A stretch of DNA of 64,000 nucleotides from Brevibacterium sp. CCUG 69071 (GTDB lineage Bacteria; Actinomycetota; Actinomycetes; Actinomycetales; Brevibacteriaceae): contig NZ_PGFV01000002.1 in assembly GCF_021023135.1 (NCBI RefSeq), positions 1 through 64,000 of the forward strand. The letters are read 5' to 3'. Below, piece by piece: positions 1 to 6,320 of the stretch. The notes below the pieces were generated by a model. It had not been told where the DNA came from. It worked only from the letters and a program-made list of their open reading frames with translations, and ran no database searches. Position numbers and translations under genes: made by a program. The number at the start of each line of letters is the position of its first letter. Within the stretch, counting starts at the first letter, position 1.

Positions 1-347
1 AGCTCAACACTGCCTACCTGGCCGCGGCTGGTGTCGAGCAGGGCCAGGACTGGCGGCAACCCACGTCCGCAGTGGACGCTTACCCGCTGGACTGGACTGT
101 GACGCACGGCGGGAAGACCTGGATCTCACTCGTCGCCGGCAACGTGTGGGAGCCGGGTGTGAGCGCCTGGCGTGAAGTCGTCGACGACAGCGGCGCTCCC
201 GCCGAGTGGGTGGAGCCGACCGGTGCACACGACGCCTACAACACCGGAGACCAGGTGACATTCGAGGGCACGGTCTACGAGTCCGTCATCGACGCGAACA
301 CGTGGAGCCCGTCCGCCTACCCTGCAGGGTGGAAGGCCGTACCATGA
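1..347 (+). CDS. Phage tail / receptor-binding protein, C-terminal part (carbohydrate-binding modules)
   Basis: This reading frame is open from the first base, so only the C-terminus of a larger protein is present. The last residues hold two copies of a short aromatic module: one around 'HGGKTW...NVWEPG' and a clearer one, 'YNTGDQVTFEG...NTWSPSAYPAGW'. The second matches the spacing of type 5/12 carbohydrate-binding modules (GDxV, xGxxY, tWsP, W). In phages such modules end tail fibres or minor tail proteins and bind cell-wall sugars, which fits its place just before the lysis genes. The stop overlaps the start of the next gene (ATGA). The module call is by pattern; the role as a receptor-binding protein is inferred from position. 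Confidence 0.7.
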   Translation, partial: LNTAYLAAAGVEQGQDWRQPTSAVDAYPLDWTVTHGGKTWISLVAGNVWEPGVSAWREVVDDSGAPAEWVEPTGAHDAYNTGDQVTFEGTVYESVIDANTWSPSAYPAGWKAVP

Positions 348-805
348 GCGTCTCCAAGTTCATCGCCGAACACGTCCCCGCGTTGCGGCAACGCACCGCG
401 AAGAAACTCATCCGCGCCATGGCCTGGCTCGTCGCCGCCTTCGCCCTCACCGTCGGCGTCACCCTCATCGCCACCACCCACACCAGCGCACGAGTCCCCA
501 CGCTCCGCGAATCCTTCCACCTCGCACCACCCCACGTATGGGGCGCCGTCTACGTCCTCCTCTCCGCCGGCATCATCGTCGCCCTCGCAATCCGCGGCCT
601 CAAAGCCGGCACACCCCTACTCCTCACCAGCCTCGTCACGTTCCTCTGGGCGCTCGCCACAGGCCCGTCCCTGATCGCTGCAGTGAACGCGCTCGTGGTC
701 TCCACACCACTCCCGGATCCGCCCGGGTCTCCCACCGCAATGTGGTTCGGCCTCACCCTCGCCGGCCTCATCGCCCTCATAGGACTCGGAGTCGACGATG
801 AATAA
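344..805 (+). CDS. Small prophage membrane protein (four predicted TM segments)
   Basis: A 153-residue protein starting at the ATG that overlaps the upstream stop by four bases, so it is probably translationally coupled to the tail protein. A short basic N-terminus (KFIAEHVPALRQRTAKK) is followed by a hydrophobic segment at about residues 25-45, two more near 65-105 and a last one near 130-148. It ends in an acidic tail. I do not recognise the family. It is the first of three consecutive small membrane proteins between the tail and lysis genes; such proteins in actinophages are often holin-like or lysis-accessory, but nothing in the sequence proves this. Confidence 0.65.
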   Translation: MSVSKFIAEHVPALRQRTAKKLIRAMAWLVAAFALTVGVTLIATTHTSARVPTLRESFHLAPPHVWGAVYVLLSAGIIVALAIRGLKAGTPLLLTSLVTFLWALATGPSLIAAVNALVVSTPLPDPPGSPTAMWFGLTLAGLIALIGLGVDDE

Positions 806-1253
806 GCAAGTGAAGATCACCGGCAGCACGCATGCGTTCGCTGTCGTCATGTACGGGCTCCAAGCCGCCCTGGGTATCGAGTACATCGTCGGGGTCGCGG
901 AAGCGAAGTCCATGACCGCTATCGCCGGCGCTCCCACCGTCATGCTCTGGGCCCTGGCGCTCATTGTCGGCGGCACCCTCGCCACCGCCGCAGCCCTCAA
1001 CGGTCCCCGTTATCCGCGCCCGGCTCTGCTGCTCGAGCAGTGGGCGTGCGGGTTCCTCGCTATCGCGTCCCTCTGGTACGAAGTCACTCTCGTCATCGGC
1101 AACGGGCTCACCGTCATGCACACGCAGACGCAGGCTGTCGCAGTGGCCGTGGCCAGCATTGCTCGCGCCATACAGGTTCATCGAGAACGGGTGAGGATCA
1201 CGGCGGCCGAGGTGGCACAGACGACGGCGGCCCAGTCCGTGGACGAGAGGTGA
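798..1253 (+). CDS. Small prophage membrane protein, unknown function
   Basis: A 151-residue protein overlapping the previous gene by eight bases. Hydrophobic stretches appear at about residues 10-32, 45-65, 80-100 and 107-125, followed by a hydrophilic, partly charged C-terminus (VHRERVRITAAEVAQ). I cannot assign it to a family. Gene order and overlaps suggest it is expressed with its two membrane-protein neighbours. Confidence 0.65.
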   Translation: MNKQVKITGSTHAFAVVMYGLQAALGIEYIVGVAEAKSMTAIAGAPTVMLWALALIVGGTLATAAALNGPRYPRPALLLEQWACGFLAIASLWYEVTLVIGNGLTVMHTQTQAVAVAVASIARAIQVHRERVRITAAEVAQTTAAQSVDER

Positions 1254-1256
1254 CCA

Positions 1257-1589
1257 GTGTGGCTCGACACAGTCGAATCAATCCTTGGCCACCTTGCCAC
1301 GATCCTCGGCGTCCTCTTCGGGGCCGGCGGCATCGTCGGTATCCTCTACGGGCTCATCCGCCGCTGGTTGCGGTCCTCGAAACCACCCGTGGTCGACGTC
1401 GTCCAGGGCGAGGTCGTCGACCCTTTCGTGAAGTCGCTGCAGGACCAACTCGCGGATGCGAAGACCGAGAGCGTGAAACTGCAGGAACTCCTCGACCGGG
1501 AACGTAAAGCCCACAAGGCCACCGACGACCGCCTCGATCAGGCCCGGTTCCGCCTCGCAGAAGCAGGACTGCCCTACCTAGACATCTGA
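1257..1589 (+). CDS. Prophage protein with one TM segment and a coiled coil
   Basis: A 110-residue protein from a GTG three bases after the previous stop. Residues about 9-33 form one glycine-rich hydrophobic segment (LATILGVLFGAGGIVGILYG), followed by a basic stop-transfer stretch (RRWLRSS) and then an extended charged helix with heptad-like spacing (LQDQLADAKTESVKLQELL). This single-anchor plus coiled-coil plan resembles lysis-accessory proteins placed before endolysins in actinophages, but there is no diagnostic motif. It is the last gene before a terminator-like hairpin. Confidence 0.65.
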   Translation: MWLDTVESILGHLATILGVLFGAGGIVGILYGLIRRWLRSSKPPVVDVVQGEVVDPFVKSLQDQLADAKTESVKLQELLDRERKAHKATDDRLDQARFRLAEAGLPYLDI

Positions 1590-1599
1590 ACCCAACCAC

Positions 1600-1629
1600 A
1601 AGCCCCGGGCAACCGCCTCGGGGCTTTCT
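1600..1629 (+). terminator. Hairpin terminator after the small membrane protein genes
   Basis: AAGCCCCG at 1600-1607 pairs with CGGGGCTT at 1619-1626, an 8-bp GC-rich stem ending in a short T-rich tract. It lies between the membrane-protein group and the endolysin, so the lysis genes probably have their own promoter or rely on read-through. Confidence 0.6.
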
Positions 1630-1649
1630 CATACCCGAAAGGAGGGCTC

Positions 1650-2552
1650 ATGGCCACTGTCCAGGAAGTGATCTCCCGCGCTGATTCGTGGGTGGGCCAC
1701 ACCGAGAAGTACAACAACCGCACCCGCTTCAACGACAACTTCTACGGCCGCCCCGTCAACGGTGCCGCCTACCCCTGGTGCGCCGCGTTCACGTCGGTCA
1801 TCTGCGAGGAATCGGGGATGCGCCGGAACATCGACTACCCGCACTCTGCCGGTGTCGCCGTCTGCCGCAACTGGGCGATGCAGCACGGTCGGTGGGTGGC
1901 ACCGTCGCAGATCCGCAAGGGCGACCTCGTCGTGTTCACGTTCTCCCACATCGCGTTCGCCCGAGCCGACGCAGCAGGCGGCGCGGTCAAGACCATCGAG
2001 GGCAATACCTCCGCCGGCACCGGAGGGTCACAGCGTGACGGTGGCGGAGTCCACCGCCGCACACGGCCACTGTCCCTCGTCCGCGGCGGCATCCGCCTCA
2101 ACTACACCGCAACGACCACCACCACACCAGCGAAGCCAGCCGAACCAGAAGGAGTCCTCGGCATGTCCAAGAGAATCACCACCAGCCGGCGCAAGGCACA
2201 GAAGGCCACCGGCACACGTCACCTGCAGATCGACGACAAGGGCAACTACTCGATCCTCGTCGGACCCGCCGATTTCATCGTCTCCGCGAAGGCCGACATC
2301 AAGGGCCTCAAAGCAGGAGAGCACGGGTACCTGATCCTCGCCGAGGTCATGTACAAGAAGGGCCAGCCCACAAAGATCTCCCGCGAGATCGCCACCGTGA
2401 AGGTCACCGCGAACACCACTCAGACCGTCACCGGATCTTTCGGCCTGTTCAAGGACTACAAGGGCAAGTCCCCGCGCCTGCGGCTGGTCTTCAAGACCTC
2501 CGCGAAGAAGGCCACCGCATCCAACATCGTCATCTCGGGTCTCCGGGACTGA
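1650..2552 (+). CDS. Endolysin with N-terminal CHAP-type amidase/endopeptidase domain
   Basis: A 300-residue phage lysin. The N-terminal half looks like a CHAP (cysteine/histidine-dependent amidohydrolase/peptidase) domain: nucleophile Cys44 in 'YPWCAAF', His100 in 'FSHIAF', and an 'IEGNT' strand that normally supplies the third polar residue. A Thr/Pro linker (TATTTTTPAKPAEPEG) near residues 150-168 leads to a C-terminal beta-rich region with no enzymatic motif, probably the wall-binding part. The start has a very good ribosome site, AAAGGAGG at 1638-1645. There is no signal peptide, so export relies on a holin, which follows 12 bases downstream. The enzymatic class is confident; bond specificity is not visible. 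Confidence 0.88.
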   Translation: MATVQEVISRADSWVGHTEKYNNRTRFNDNFYGRPVNGAAYPWCAAFTSVICEESGMRRNIDYPHSAGVAVCRNWAMQHGRWVAPSQIRKGDLVVFTFSHIAFARADAAGGAVKTIEGNTSAGTGGSQRDGGGVHRRTRPLSLVRGGIRLNYTATTTTTPAKPAEPEGVLGMSKRITTSRRKAQKATGTRHLQIDDKGNYSILVGPADFIVSAKADIKGLKAGEHGYLILAEVMYKKGQPTKISREIATVKVTANTTQTVTGSFGLFKDYKGKSPRLRLVFKTSAKKATASNIVISGLRD

Positions 2553-2564
2553 AAGGACACCATC

Positions 2565-2999
2565 ATGAGCAACTACGCATCCAAGGAATTCTGGAAGGGC
2601 GCAGCCGAACGCGCCCTCCGCACCGCGGCGCAGACCGCGATCGCCCTCATCGGCACCGACCAGGTCGGGCTCCTCGCTCTCGACTGGGCCCAGATCGCAT
2701 CCGTCACCGCTACGGCCACGCTCCTGTCCGTGCTGATGTCCATCGCCGGCGGCGGCACCGGATCCGGTCCCTCGTTCACCAACGCCGAGGAGATCCCGGC
2801 AGAGGAGGACGGCGGCTCGAACGTTGTCGGTGAGGAAGCGTTCTTCGACGACCAGGACGAAGTCGTGGAAGACAATGCCCCCGAGGTGCTCGACGAGCTC
2901 GAAGAGCACAAGGCCGACGAGCAGGCCGCTCTCGACGCGCAGCTCGCCGCCGAGGTCGACGACACCCCACCGCCCGAGGACTACCAGCCCCGACACTGA
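2565..2999 (+). CDS. Holin, r1t-type
   Basis: A 144-residue protein directly after the endolysin. Its N-terminus (FWKGAAERALRTAAQTA), the following hydrophobic segment ending in GLLALDW, and a second hydrophobic segment (ATLLSVLMSIAGG) match the r1t holin family, which has two membrane segments and a GTGPS-type motif after the second (here GTGSGPSF). The C-terminal 70 residues are unusually long and strongly acidic (EEHKADEQAALDAQLAAEVDD), an extension to the core holin. Function: timed membrane lesions that let the endolysin reach peptidoglycan. Confidence 0.85.
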   Translation: MSNYASKEFWKGAAERALRTAAQTAIALIGTDQVGLLALDWAQIASVTATATLLSVLMSIAGGGTGSGPSFTNAEEIPAEEDGGSNVVGEEAFFDDQDEVVEDNAPEVLDELEEHKADEQAALDAQLAAEVDDTPPPEDYQPRH

Positions 3000-3010
3000 C
3001 GCAGTCACAC

Positions 3011-3026
3011 ACTGACAATTGTCAGT
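3011..3026. repeat. Perfect 16-bp palindrome after the holin gene
   Basis: ACTGACAATTGTCAGT is its own reverse complement without interruption. It sits between the holin stop and the terminator at 3029. It has the shape of a dimeric-regulator operator, or it may simply extend the terminator structure. Confidence 0.5.
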
Positions 3027-3028
3027 CT

Positions 3029-3060
3029 GGCCCCCACCGCAATCGCGGTGGGGGCCTTTG
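3029..3060 (+). terminator. Strong terminator after the lysis genes (copy 1 of 2)
   Basis: A perfect 12-bp stem: 3029-3040 (GGCCCCCACCGC) pairs with 3045-3056 around an AATC loop, followed by TTTG. A near-identical terminator is at 4381-4412, with the same downstream bases TTTGTCGTG. Confidence 0.85.
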
Positions 3061-3139
3061 TCGTGCCCGCAGTTGAATCGTAGATTTCGTGGCTGTGCAT
3101 GGTTCACACTTGAAGGAAGCTCAACCAAGGAGGTGAGAC

Positions 3140-3277
3140 ATGAGCCTCGAAGAAGACTTCTTCCGCGAAACCGGGAGAATAAAAGGAATGGCAGACGCCG
3201 CCGGATCGGATTTATACGCGGATCAGATCGACGAGGAGTTCGATCGGATCTACGCCGGCGAGAGCGACCCACAGTGA
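3140..3277 (+). CDS. Small acidic protein of 45 residues, unknown
   Basis: A short frame starting at ATG 3140 behind an almost ideal ribosome site, AAGGAGGTGA at 3127-3136. The product (MSLEEDFFRETGRIK... ending GESDPQ) is acidic and soluble, with alternating charged and aromatic residues and no membrane segment. It lies alone between two terminator-like hairpins just after the lysis genes, so it is probably an independently transcribed prophage cargo gene. The strong ribosome site is the main reason to call it real; no family is recognised. Confidence 0.6.
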   Translation: MSLEEDFFRETGRIKGMADAAGSDLYADQIDEEFDRIYAGESDPQ

Positions 3278-3320
3278 ACTGTGCGATAGGGCCCCGCGGC
3301 CCCGCCACTGACAACGAACT

Positions 3321-3352
3321 GGCCCCGGCCCCACTACGGTGGAGTCGGGGCC
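3321..3352 (+). terminator. Hairpin after the 45-residue gene
   Basis: GGCCCCG at 3321-3327 pairs with CGGGGCC at 3346-3352, with CCAC/GTGG extending the stem inward around 3331-3342. There is no T run afterwards, which is common in actinobacterial terminators. Confidence 0.5.
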
Positions 3353-3392
3353 GCTAACCATCGGGAAATAGTTCGTCGGATACCATTCGACT

Positions 3393-3803
3393 ATGGCAGA
3401 ACTCGATTACGCATACTTAGCCGACTACGCGACCGTCTCCGAAGGTAAGATCACCGCCGTCGGCGCGAGTTTCACCCACATGTTCACACCTTCACTCCCT
3501 TCGCAATCCAACTTCTCAATTGCTGGTCGGATTCGAGTGATGGAACAGGAAAATCCGCCTGAGATCTCCATTGATGTTCGCGCCGAAAAAAGCCAGCAGC
3601 ACATGGAGATCAACGGACAGATCCACCCGAGTCCTGCATCAATCGTCTATGACGGGAAAGTCGGGATTCTCTTCACTCTCGAAGTCTCGATGGAGATGAA
3701 GCACGCAGAGCTGGTGACAGTAGACATCTCATTGGGTGGCGAAAAGCAACGCCGCCTAGCGTTTGAGCTGACGACGCAACCTCGAGAAGCTGAAGCGAAC
3801 TGA
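3393..3803 (+). CDS. DUF6941-like prophage protein
   Basis: A 136-residue soluble protein. The opening 'DYAYLADYATVSEGKITAVG' is like the start of DUF6941 proteins (an ADYA-x-GK-x-G pattern), and the rest alternates short beta-strand-like stretches, consistent with a small beta sandwich. Codon use is visibly less GC-biased than in the host genes to the right. It lies in the cargo region between the twin terminators, five bases before the next gene. The family link is tentative and that family has no assigned function that I know of. Confidence 0.6.
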   Translation: MAELDYAYLADYATVSEGKITAVGASFTHMFTPSLPSQSNFSIAGRIRVMEQENPPEISIDVRAEKSQQHMEINGQIHPSPASIVYDGKVGILFTLEVSMEMKHAELVTVDISLGGEKQRRLAFELTTQPREAEAN

Positions 3804-3808
3804 CGACC

Positions 3809-4045
3809 GTGCAGCTAAACATAACGAAGCATGCACGGGATAGATTCGTTGACCGTGGTGTCACCGACGAAGATGTCGAGAACGCAATGCTGCACTACCA
3901 TACGACGTACCCGACGCCGAAGCCGAGTGTTTGCTTCGAGGGGCCGGGGCTCAATGGTGATACGCTTCGAATATGGTGCCCCCCTGATGAGGCGGGGCCG
4001 GAAGAGTTTACAATTAAATCAGTTGCATGGAAAGGGGTAGATTGA
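3809..4045 (+). CDS. DUF4258-like small protein, first of a pair with DUF2283
   Basis: A 78-residue protein from a GTG five bases after the previous stop. The N-terminus 'ITKHARDRFVDRGVTDEDV' matches the DUF4258 pattern (HA-x-x-R-x-x-R-G-I-x-x-x-x-V). This family shares a small alpha/beta core with some RNase-type toxins, and genes of this kind are often found directly beside DUF2283 genes, as here. A toxin-antitoxin or other two-part role is an inference from that pairing. The downstream partner begins one base after this stop. Confidence 0.6.
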   Translation: MQLNITKHARDRFVDRGVTDEDVENAMLHYHTTYPTPKPSVCFEGPGLNGDTLRIWCPPDEAGPEEFTIKSVAWKGVD

Positions 4046-4046
4046 C

Positions 4047-4370
4047 ATGAACATCACTCCGAAGCTCGAAATCGACCTGGACGCTGAAGCCGCGTACCTG
4101 CGCCTCTCAGACAACCGGGTCGTATCTACTAGGGATGTCACTGACGCTGTCCTGGTGGACCTTGACGAGCTCAACATGGTTGTCGGTATTGAAGTCCTGG
4201 ACTTGGACACAGCTGTCCCTTTCACTGATCTCGCCGATCAGTATCACGTCCACAGCGACCAGATGTCCGCATTGCGGCAGCTCGGTCGAGCTCCGCGTAC
4301 ATTTGTGCTCAACGCTCACCACCAGGGCACACTCAAGACACAGTCTCAGGACCGTTTCGAGTTCTGCTGA
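4047..4370 (+). CDS. DUF2283 domain protein, partner of the upstream DUF4258-like gene
   Basis: A 107-residue protein starting one base after the DUF4258-like stop, with a purine-rich stretch (AAAGGGG) just before it. Residues about 6-50 carry the DUF2283 signature: 'DLDAEAAYLRLS', then 'VLVDLDELNMVVGIEVLDL'. The last 50 residues are polar and unrelated to the core. The one-base gap argues for coupled translation and a joint function. A terminator follows 10 bases after the stop. Confidence 0.72.
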   Translation: MNITPKLEIDLDAEAAYLRLSDNRVVSTRDVTDAVLVDLDELNMVVGIEVLDLDTAVPFTDLADQYHVHSDQMSALRQLGRAPRTFVLNAHHQGTLKTQSQDRFEFC

Positions 4371-4380
4371 TCCTGAGATA

Positions 4381-4412
4381 GGCCCCCACCATAACCATGG
4401 TGGGGGCCTTTG
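4381..4412 (+). terminator. Strong terminator closing the cargo region (copy 2 of 2)
   Basis: GGCCCCCACCAT at 4381-4392 pairs perfectly with 4397-4408 around an AACC loop, followed by TTTGTCGTG. It differs from the terminator at 3029 only in the inner two base pairs and the loop. Confidence 0.85.
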
Positions 4413-4443
4413 TCGTGTCTGCGCTCAGGGGCAAAATGACTTC

Positions 4444-4713
4444 ATGACCGAGGACTATGGCACTGCGACTTGGCGCTACTGGCAGAAGATCGGCAATGAG
4501 GATCGCGCCCGTCCGTCGTATCGTGACCGTCCGCCCGTCCCGGTGCGTGCTCGCATCGTCTGGGAGCGTGACGGGGAAGAGTGGGTCGAAGGGTCTGCGG
4601 AGCGTCTCGGGTTCGACGGGGCGATCTTCGTCGCGATCCGGGACCGGCGTTGCTCAACCCTCGGTGCTTGGCTGCGCCCGGAGGATGTGTGGTGGGAGGG
4701 CAAGCCGGTCTAG
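4444..4713 (+). CDS. Small prophage protein, unknown (89 residues)
   Basis: A soluble, tryptophan-rich protein (WRYWQKIG, RIVWERDGEEWVEG, VWWEG) from the ATG at 4444. The central part reads like a small beta barrel of the kind seen in phage head-tail or DNA-adaptor proteins, but there is no recognisable motif. Its last four bases overlap the 3' end of the convergent minus-strand gene. Confidence 0.6.
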   Translation: MTEDYGTATWRYWQKIGNEDRARPSYRDRPPVPVRARIVWERDGEEWVEGSAERLGFDGAIFVAIRDRRCSTLGAWLRPEDVWWEGKPV

Positions 4714-4883
4714 TTGGCTTGTTCTTCGTCTTCCCACTCTTCCATCTCGGCAAGCTCAGCACGTTCCTCTGCGCGCGCTTTCCGCATTCCTCGTCGCACG
4801 CCCTCTTCGATGACGAAGATGGAGACGAAGAGGAGGATGAAGACGACGATTGCGACAACGATGATGGGGCCGATAGCTTCCAT
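4710..4883 (-). CDS. Small single-pass membrane protein (57 residues)
   Basis: A short frame running leftward from the ATG at 4883. Residues about 4-25 are continuously hydrophobic (IGPIIVVAIVVFILLFV), followed by a basic stretch (RRGMRKAR) and a strongly acidic C-terminal helix ending EEWEDEEQAN. An AAGG element sits about eight bases before the start. The plan is shared with the gene just upstream at 4896-5138: N-terminal anchor, then 'EGVRRGMR' here against 'QGVRIGMRW' there. The two look like diverged paralogues in one minus-strand unit. Confidence 0.65.
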   Translation of the reverse strand: MEAIGPIIVVAIVVFILLFVSIFVIEEGVRRGMRKARAEERAELAEMEEWEDEEQAN

Positions 4884-4895
4884 GGTGGTGCCCTT

Positions 4896-5138
4896 CTACT
4901 TGAAATTCTTCGGTGGCTTGAACCGCGGCGCCTGCCGGGGTGGCCGATCGGGCGACTGCTGGGGTCGGTAGTCAAACACTGATTCTCCTGGCCGGTACGG
5001 GATGCCGGCGGTCTCGCGTTCTCTGCGCTCGTCCTTTCGGGACCAGCGCATGCCGATGCGCACTCCTTGAGCGATGACGAGGACGAGGATGACGAGGCTA
5101 ATCGCCCAGACGATGAGCATGCCGAAAAATGTTCCCAT
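4896..5138 (-). CDS. Small single-pass membrane protein (80 residues)
   Basis: Starts at ATG 5138 behind a good AGGAG site. One hydrophobic segment (GMLIVWAISLVILVLVIAQ, about residues 6-25) precedes a basic 'GMRWSRKDERRERE' stretch and a Pro/Arg-rich tail (PQQSPDRPPRQAPRFKPP). The topology is probably N-out, C-in. It lies 12 bases before the 57-residue membrane gene on the same strand. Function unknown; membrane proteins near a prophage end could serve superinfection exclusion, but nothing shows this directly. Confidence 0.65.
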   Translation of the reverse strand: MGTFFGMLIVWAISLVILVLVIAQGVRIGMRWSRKDERRERETAGIPYRPGESVFDYRPQQSPDRPPRQAPRFKPPKNFK

Positions 5139-5178
5139 AACGTTCTCCTGTGAAATTCGGGGTATGGGGTAAAGGTAT

Positions 5179-5207
5179 CGCCATGCACCCGGAGTGAGTG
5201 CATGGCG
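5179..5207 (-). terminator. Hairpin downstream of the integrase gene
   Basis: CGCCATGCAC at 5179-5188 pairs perfectly with GTGCATGGCG at 5198-5207 around a 9-nt loop. It lies between the integrase stop (5244) and the next minus-strand gene, so it most likely ends the integrase transcript. Confidence 0.55.
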
Positions 5208-5219
5208 TGTGTAGTAGTG

Positions 5220-5231
5220 ATCGATTCGTTA
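5220..5231. repeat. 12-bp direct repeat flanking the integrase gene (left copy)
   Basis: ATCGATTCGTTA occurs here and again at 6077-6088, just outside the two ends of the integrase gene. Both copies have further partial similarity in the surrounding TTA/TCA bases. Integrase arm-binding sites are one possibility. Confidence 0.35.
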
Positions 5232-5243
5232 TCACGCGACCGG

Positions 5244-6068
5244 CTATGCCGCGAGAGAGTCGATCGCCGCGCGCTTTTGGTCTTCATCCACTTGCGTGTA
5301 GATCGCCGTCGTGGCCGGATTCGAGTGGCGCATGAGTTCCTGCGTGACTCGCATGTTTGCGCCTCGTTTCATCAGCTGCGTCCCGTACCAGTGGCGGAGG
5401 GAGTGCGCCGAGGCGTTGACGCCAGCTCTGCGCATAGCCTTGCCCACTGTGTCGGAGGCGCTGTTCGCCTTCACATGCAAGTCGCCGGAGGGGAACCAGT
5501 AACCTTCCTGCGGCATGTTCGCGGCGAGCTCGCGGATCACGCTCGACAGAGGCAGGTTGGCTTTCACCTTGCCCTTGCCGACGACGGTGATGATGCCGCG
5601 CTCGGGATCGATGTCTTCGCCGCGGACTTTCACGGCCTCATGGATGCGTAGGCCCTGGTAGGCGCACAGGAGGACCATTGCGCGCGTCTTGGCACGCATC
5701 TTGGAACGAGAGAGTCGCGCGATCTCTGCATCGGTTACGGGGTGCGGTTGTCCCCTGGGCACTCGGGGAGTGGGAAGCTTGGAAGTGGGGTCGGTGTCGG
5801 TGTATTCCATGAGCATCGCCCACTGGTAGAACGCGCGCATGTGGTTGGTGTAGGTGGCCTTGGACGAGTTCGTTAGACCGTCGCGCCCGAGCTCTCGAAT
5901 CAGGTCACCGGGCCTGAGGTCGACGTCGCCCTTGAGGCGAGTGAAGAGCATCTGGCGTTCTTTGATGGTGCGTTGGGACAGCCCCTGTGCTGTCATCCAC
6001 GCGCACCATTCTTCAATGATGGGGGAAGTCATGTGGACTACGTTTACATGGTGGAGGGAGCGTGTCAT
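5244..6068 (-). CDS. int: Prophage tyrosine recombinase / integrase
   Basis: A 274-residue site-specific recombinase that would insert and excise the phage. An N-terminal SAM-like core-binding domain (about residues 14-95) is followed by the catalytic domain with all expected residues: Arg141 in 'YQGLRIHEA', Lys near 167 in 'GKGKVKA', His222 and Arg225 in 'AHSLRHW', His248 in 'LMRHSN', and nucleophile Tyr257 in 'AIYTQV'. It is shorter than arm-binding integrases of the lambda type. The ATG at 6068 lies six bases after the upstream stop; an internal ATG at 6032 (MTSPIIEE) is an alternative start. It reads away from the attachment site at 6321-6360. Confidence 0.92.
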   Translation of the reverse strand: MTRSLHHVNVVHMTSPIIEEWCAWMTAQGLSQRTIKERQMLFTRLKGDVDLRPGDLIRELGRDGLTNSSKATYTNHMRAFYQWAMLMEYTDTDPTSKLPTPRVPRGQPHPVTDAEIARLSRSKMRAKTRAMVLLCAYQGLRIHEAVKVRGEDIDPERGIITVVGKGKVKANLPLSSVIRELAANMPQEGYWFPSGDLHVKANSASDTVGKAMRRAGVNASAHSLRHWYGTQLMKRGANMRVTQELMRHSNPATTAIYTQVDEDQKRAAIDSLAA

Positions 6069-6074
6069 CAGTGG

Positions 6075-6263
6075 TTATCGATTCGTTACTAGTGAGCGCA
6101 CACAAGGGCAAGGGTCTGCTTCATCGTGGTGATTGCCAAGGCACCTGTCATCGGGGCAGCCGCAGATGTCTCCGTGCCAGGTGTCTGTTCCGAAGTGTTC
6201 TTGCGCCCAATCTGCGGCGGTGATTCCGTGGGCGAAGAGGAACTCGATGGTCGTCACGTACAT
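6075..6263 (-). CDS. Small cysteine/histidine-rich prophage protein
   Basis: A 62-residue protein whose second half reads 'GDICGCPDDRCLGNHHDE' and 'DPCPCVRSL', giving five Cys and two adjacent His that could bind zinc. Small proteins with a CGCPDDRC-like core occur in actinobacteriophages. It lies immediately upstream of the integrase (six bases to the 6068 start) and is probably cotranscribed, so a role as an integrase partner or excision factor is possible, but not shown. Confidence 0.6.
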   Translation of the reverse strand: MYVTTIEFLFAHGITAADWAQEHFGTDTWHGDICGCPDDRCLGNHHDEADPCPCVRSLVTNR

Positions 6264-6320
6264 CTCGCCCCCTCAGCCTGCTTCGAGAAGGTTGGGCTTG
6301 GAGGGGAAAATCAGAACCTT

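Noticed and set aside
2028..3314. A 428-codon minus-strand frame across the endolysin and holin genes
   Set aside because: It is a shadow of well-supported phage genes, of biased composition, and crosses a strong terminator.
4442..5287. A 281-codon minus-strand frame rich in Ser, Arg and Pro
   Set aside because: It overlaps two small membrane protein genes on the same strand in another frame, both of which have proper ribosome sites and plausible topology.
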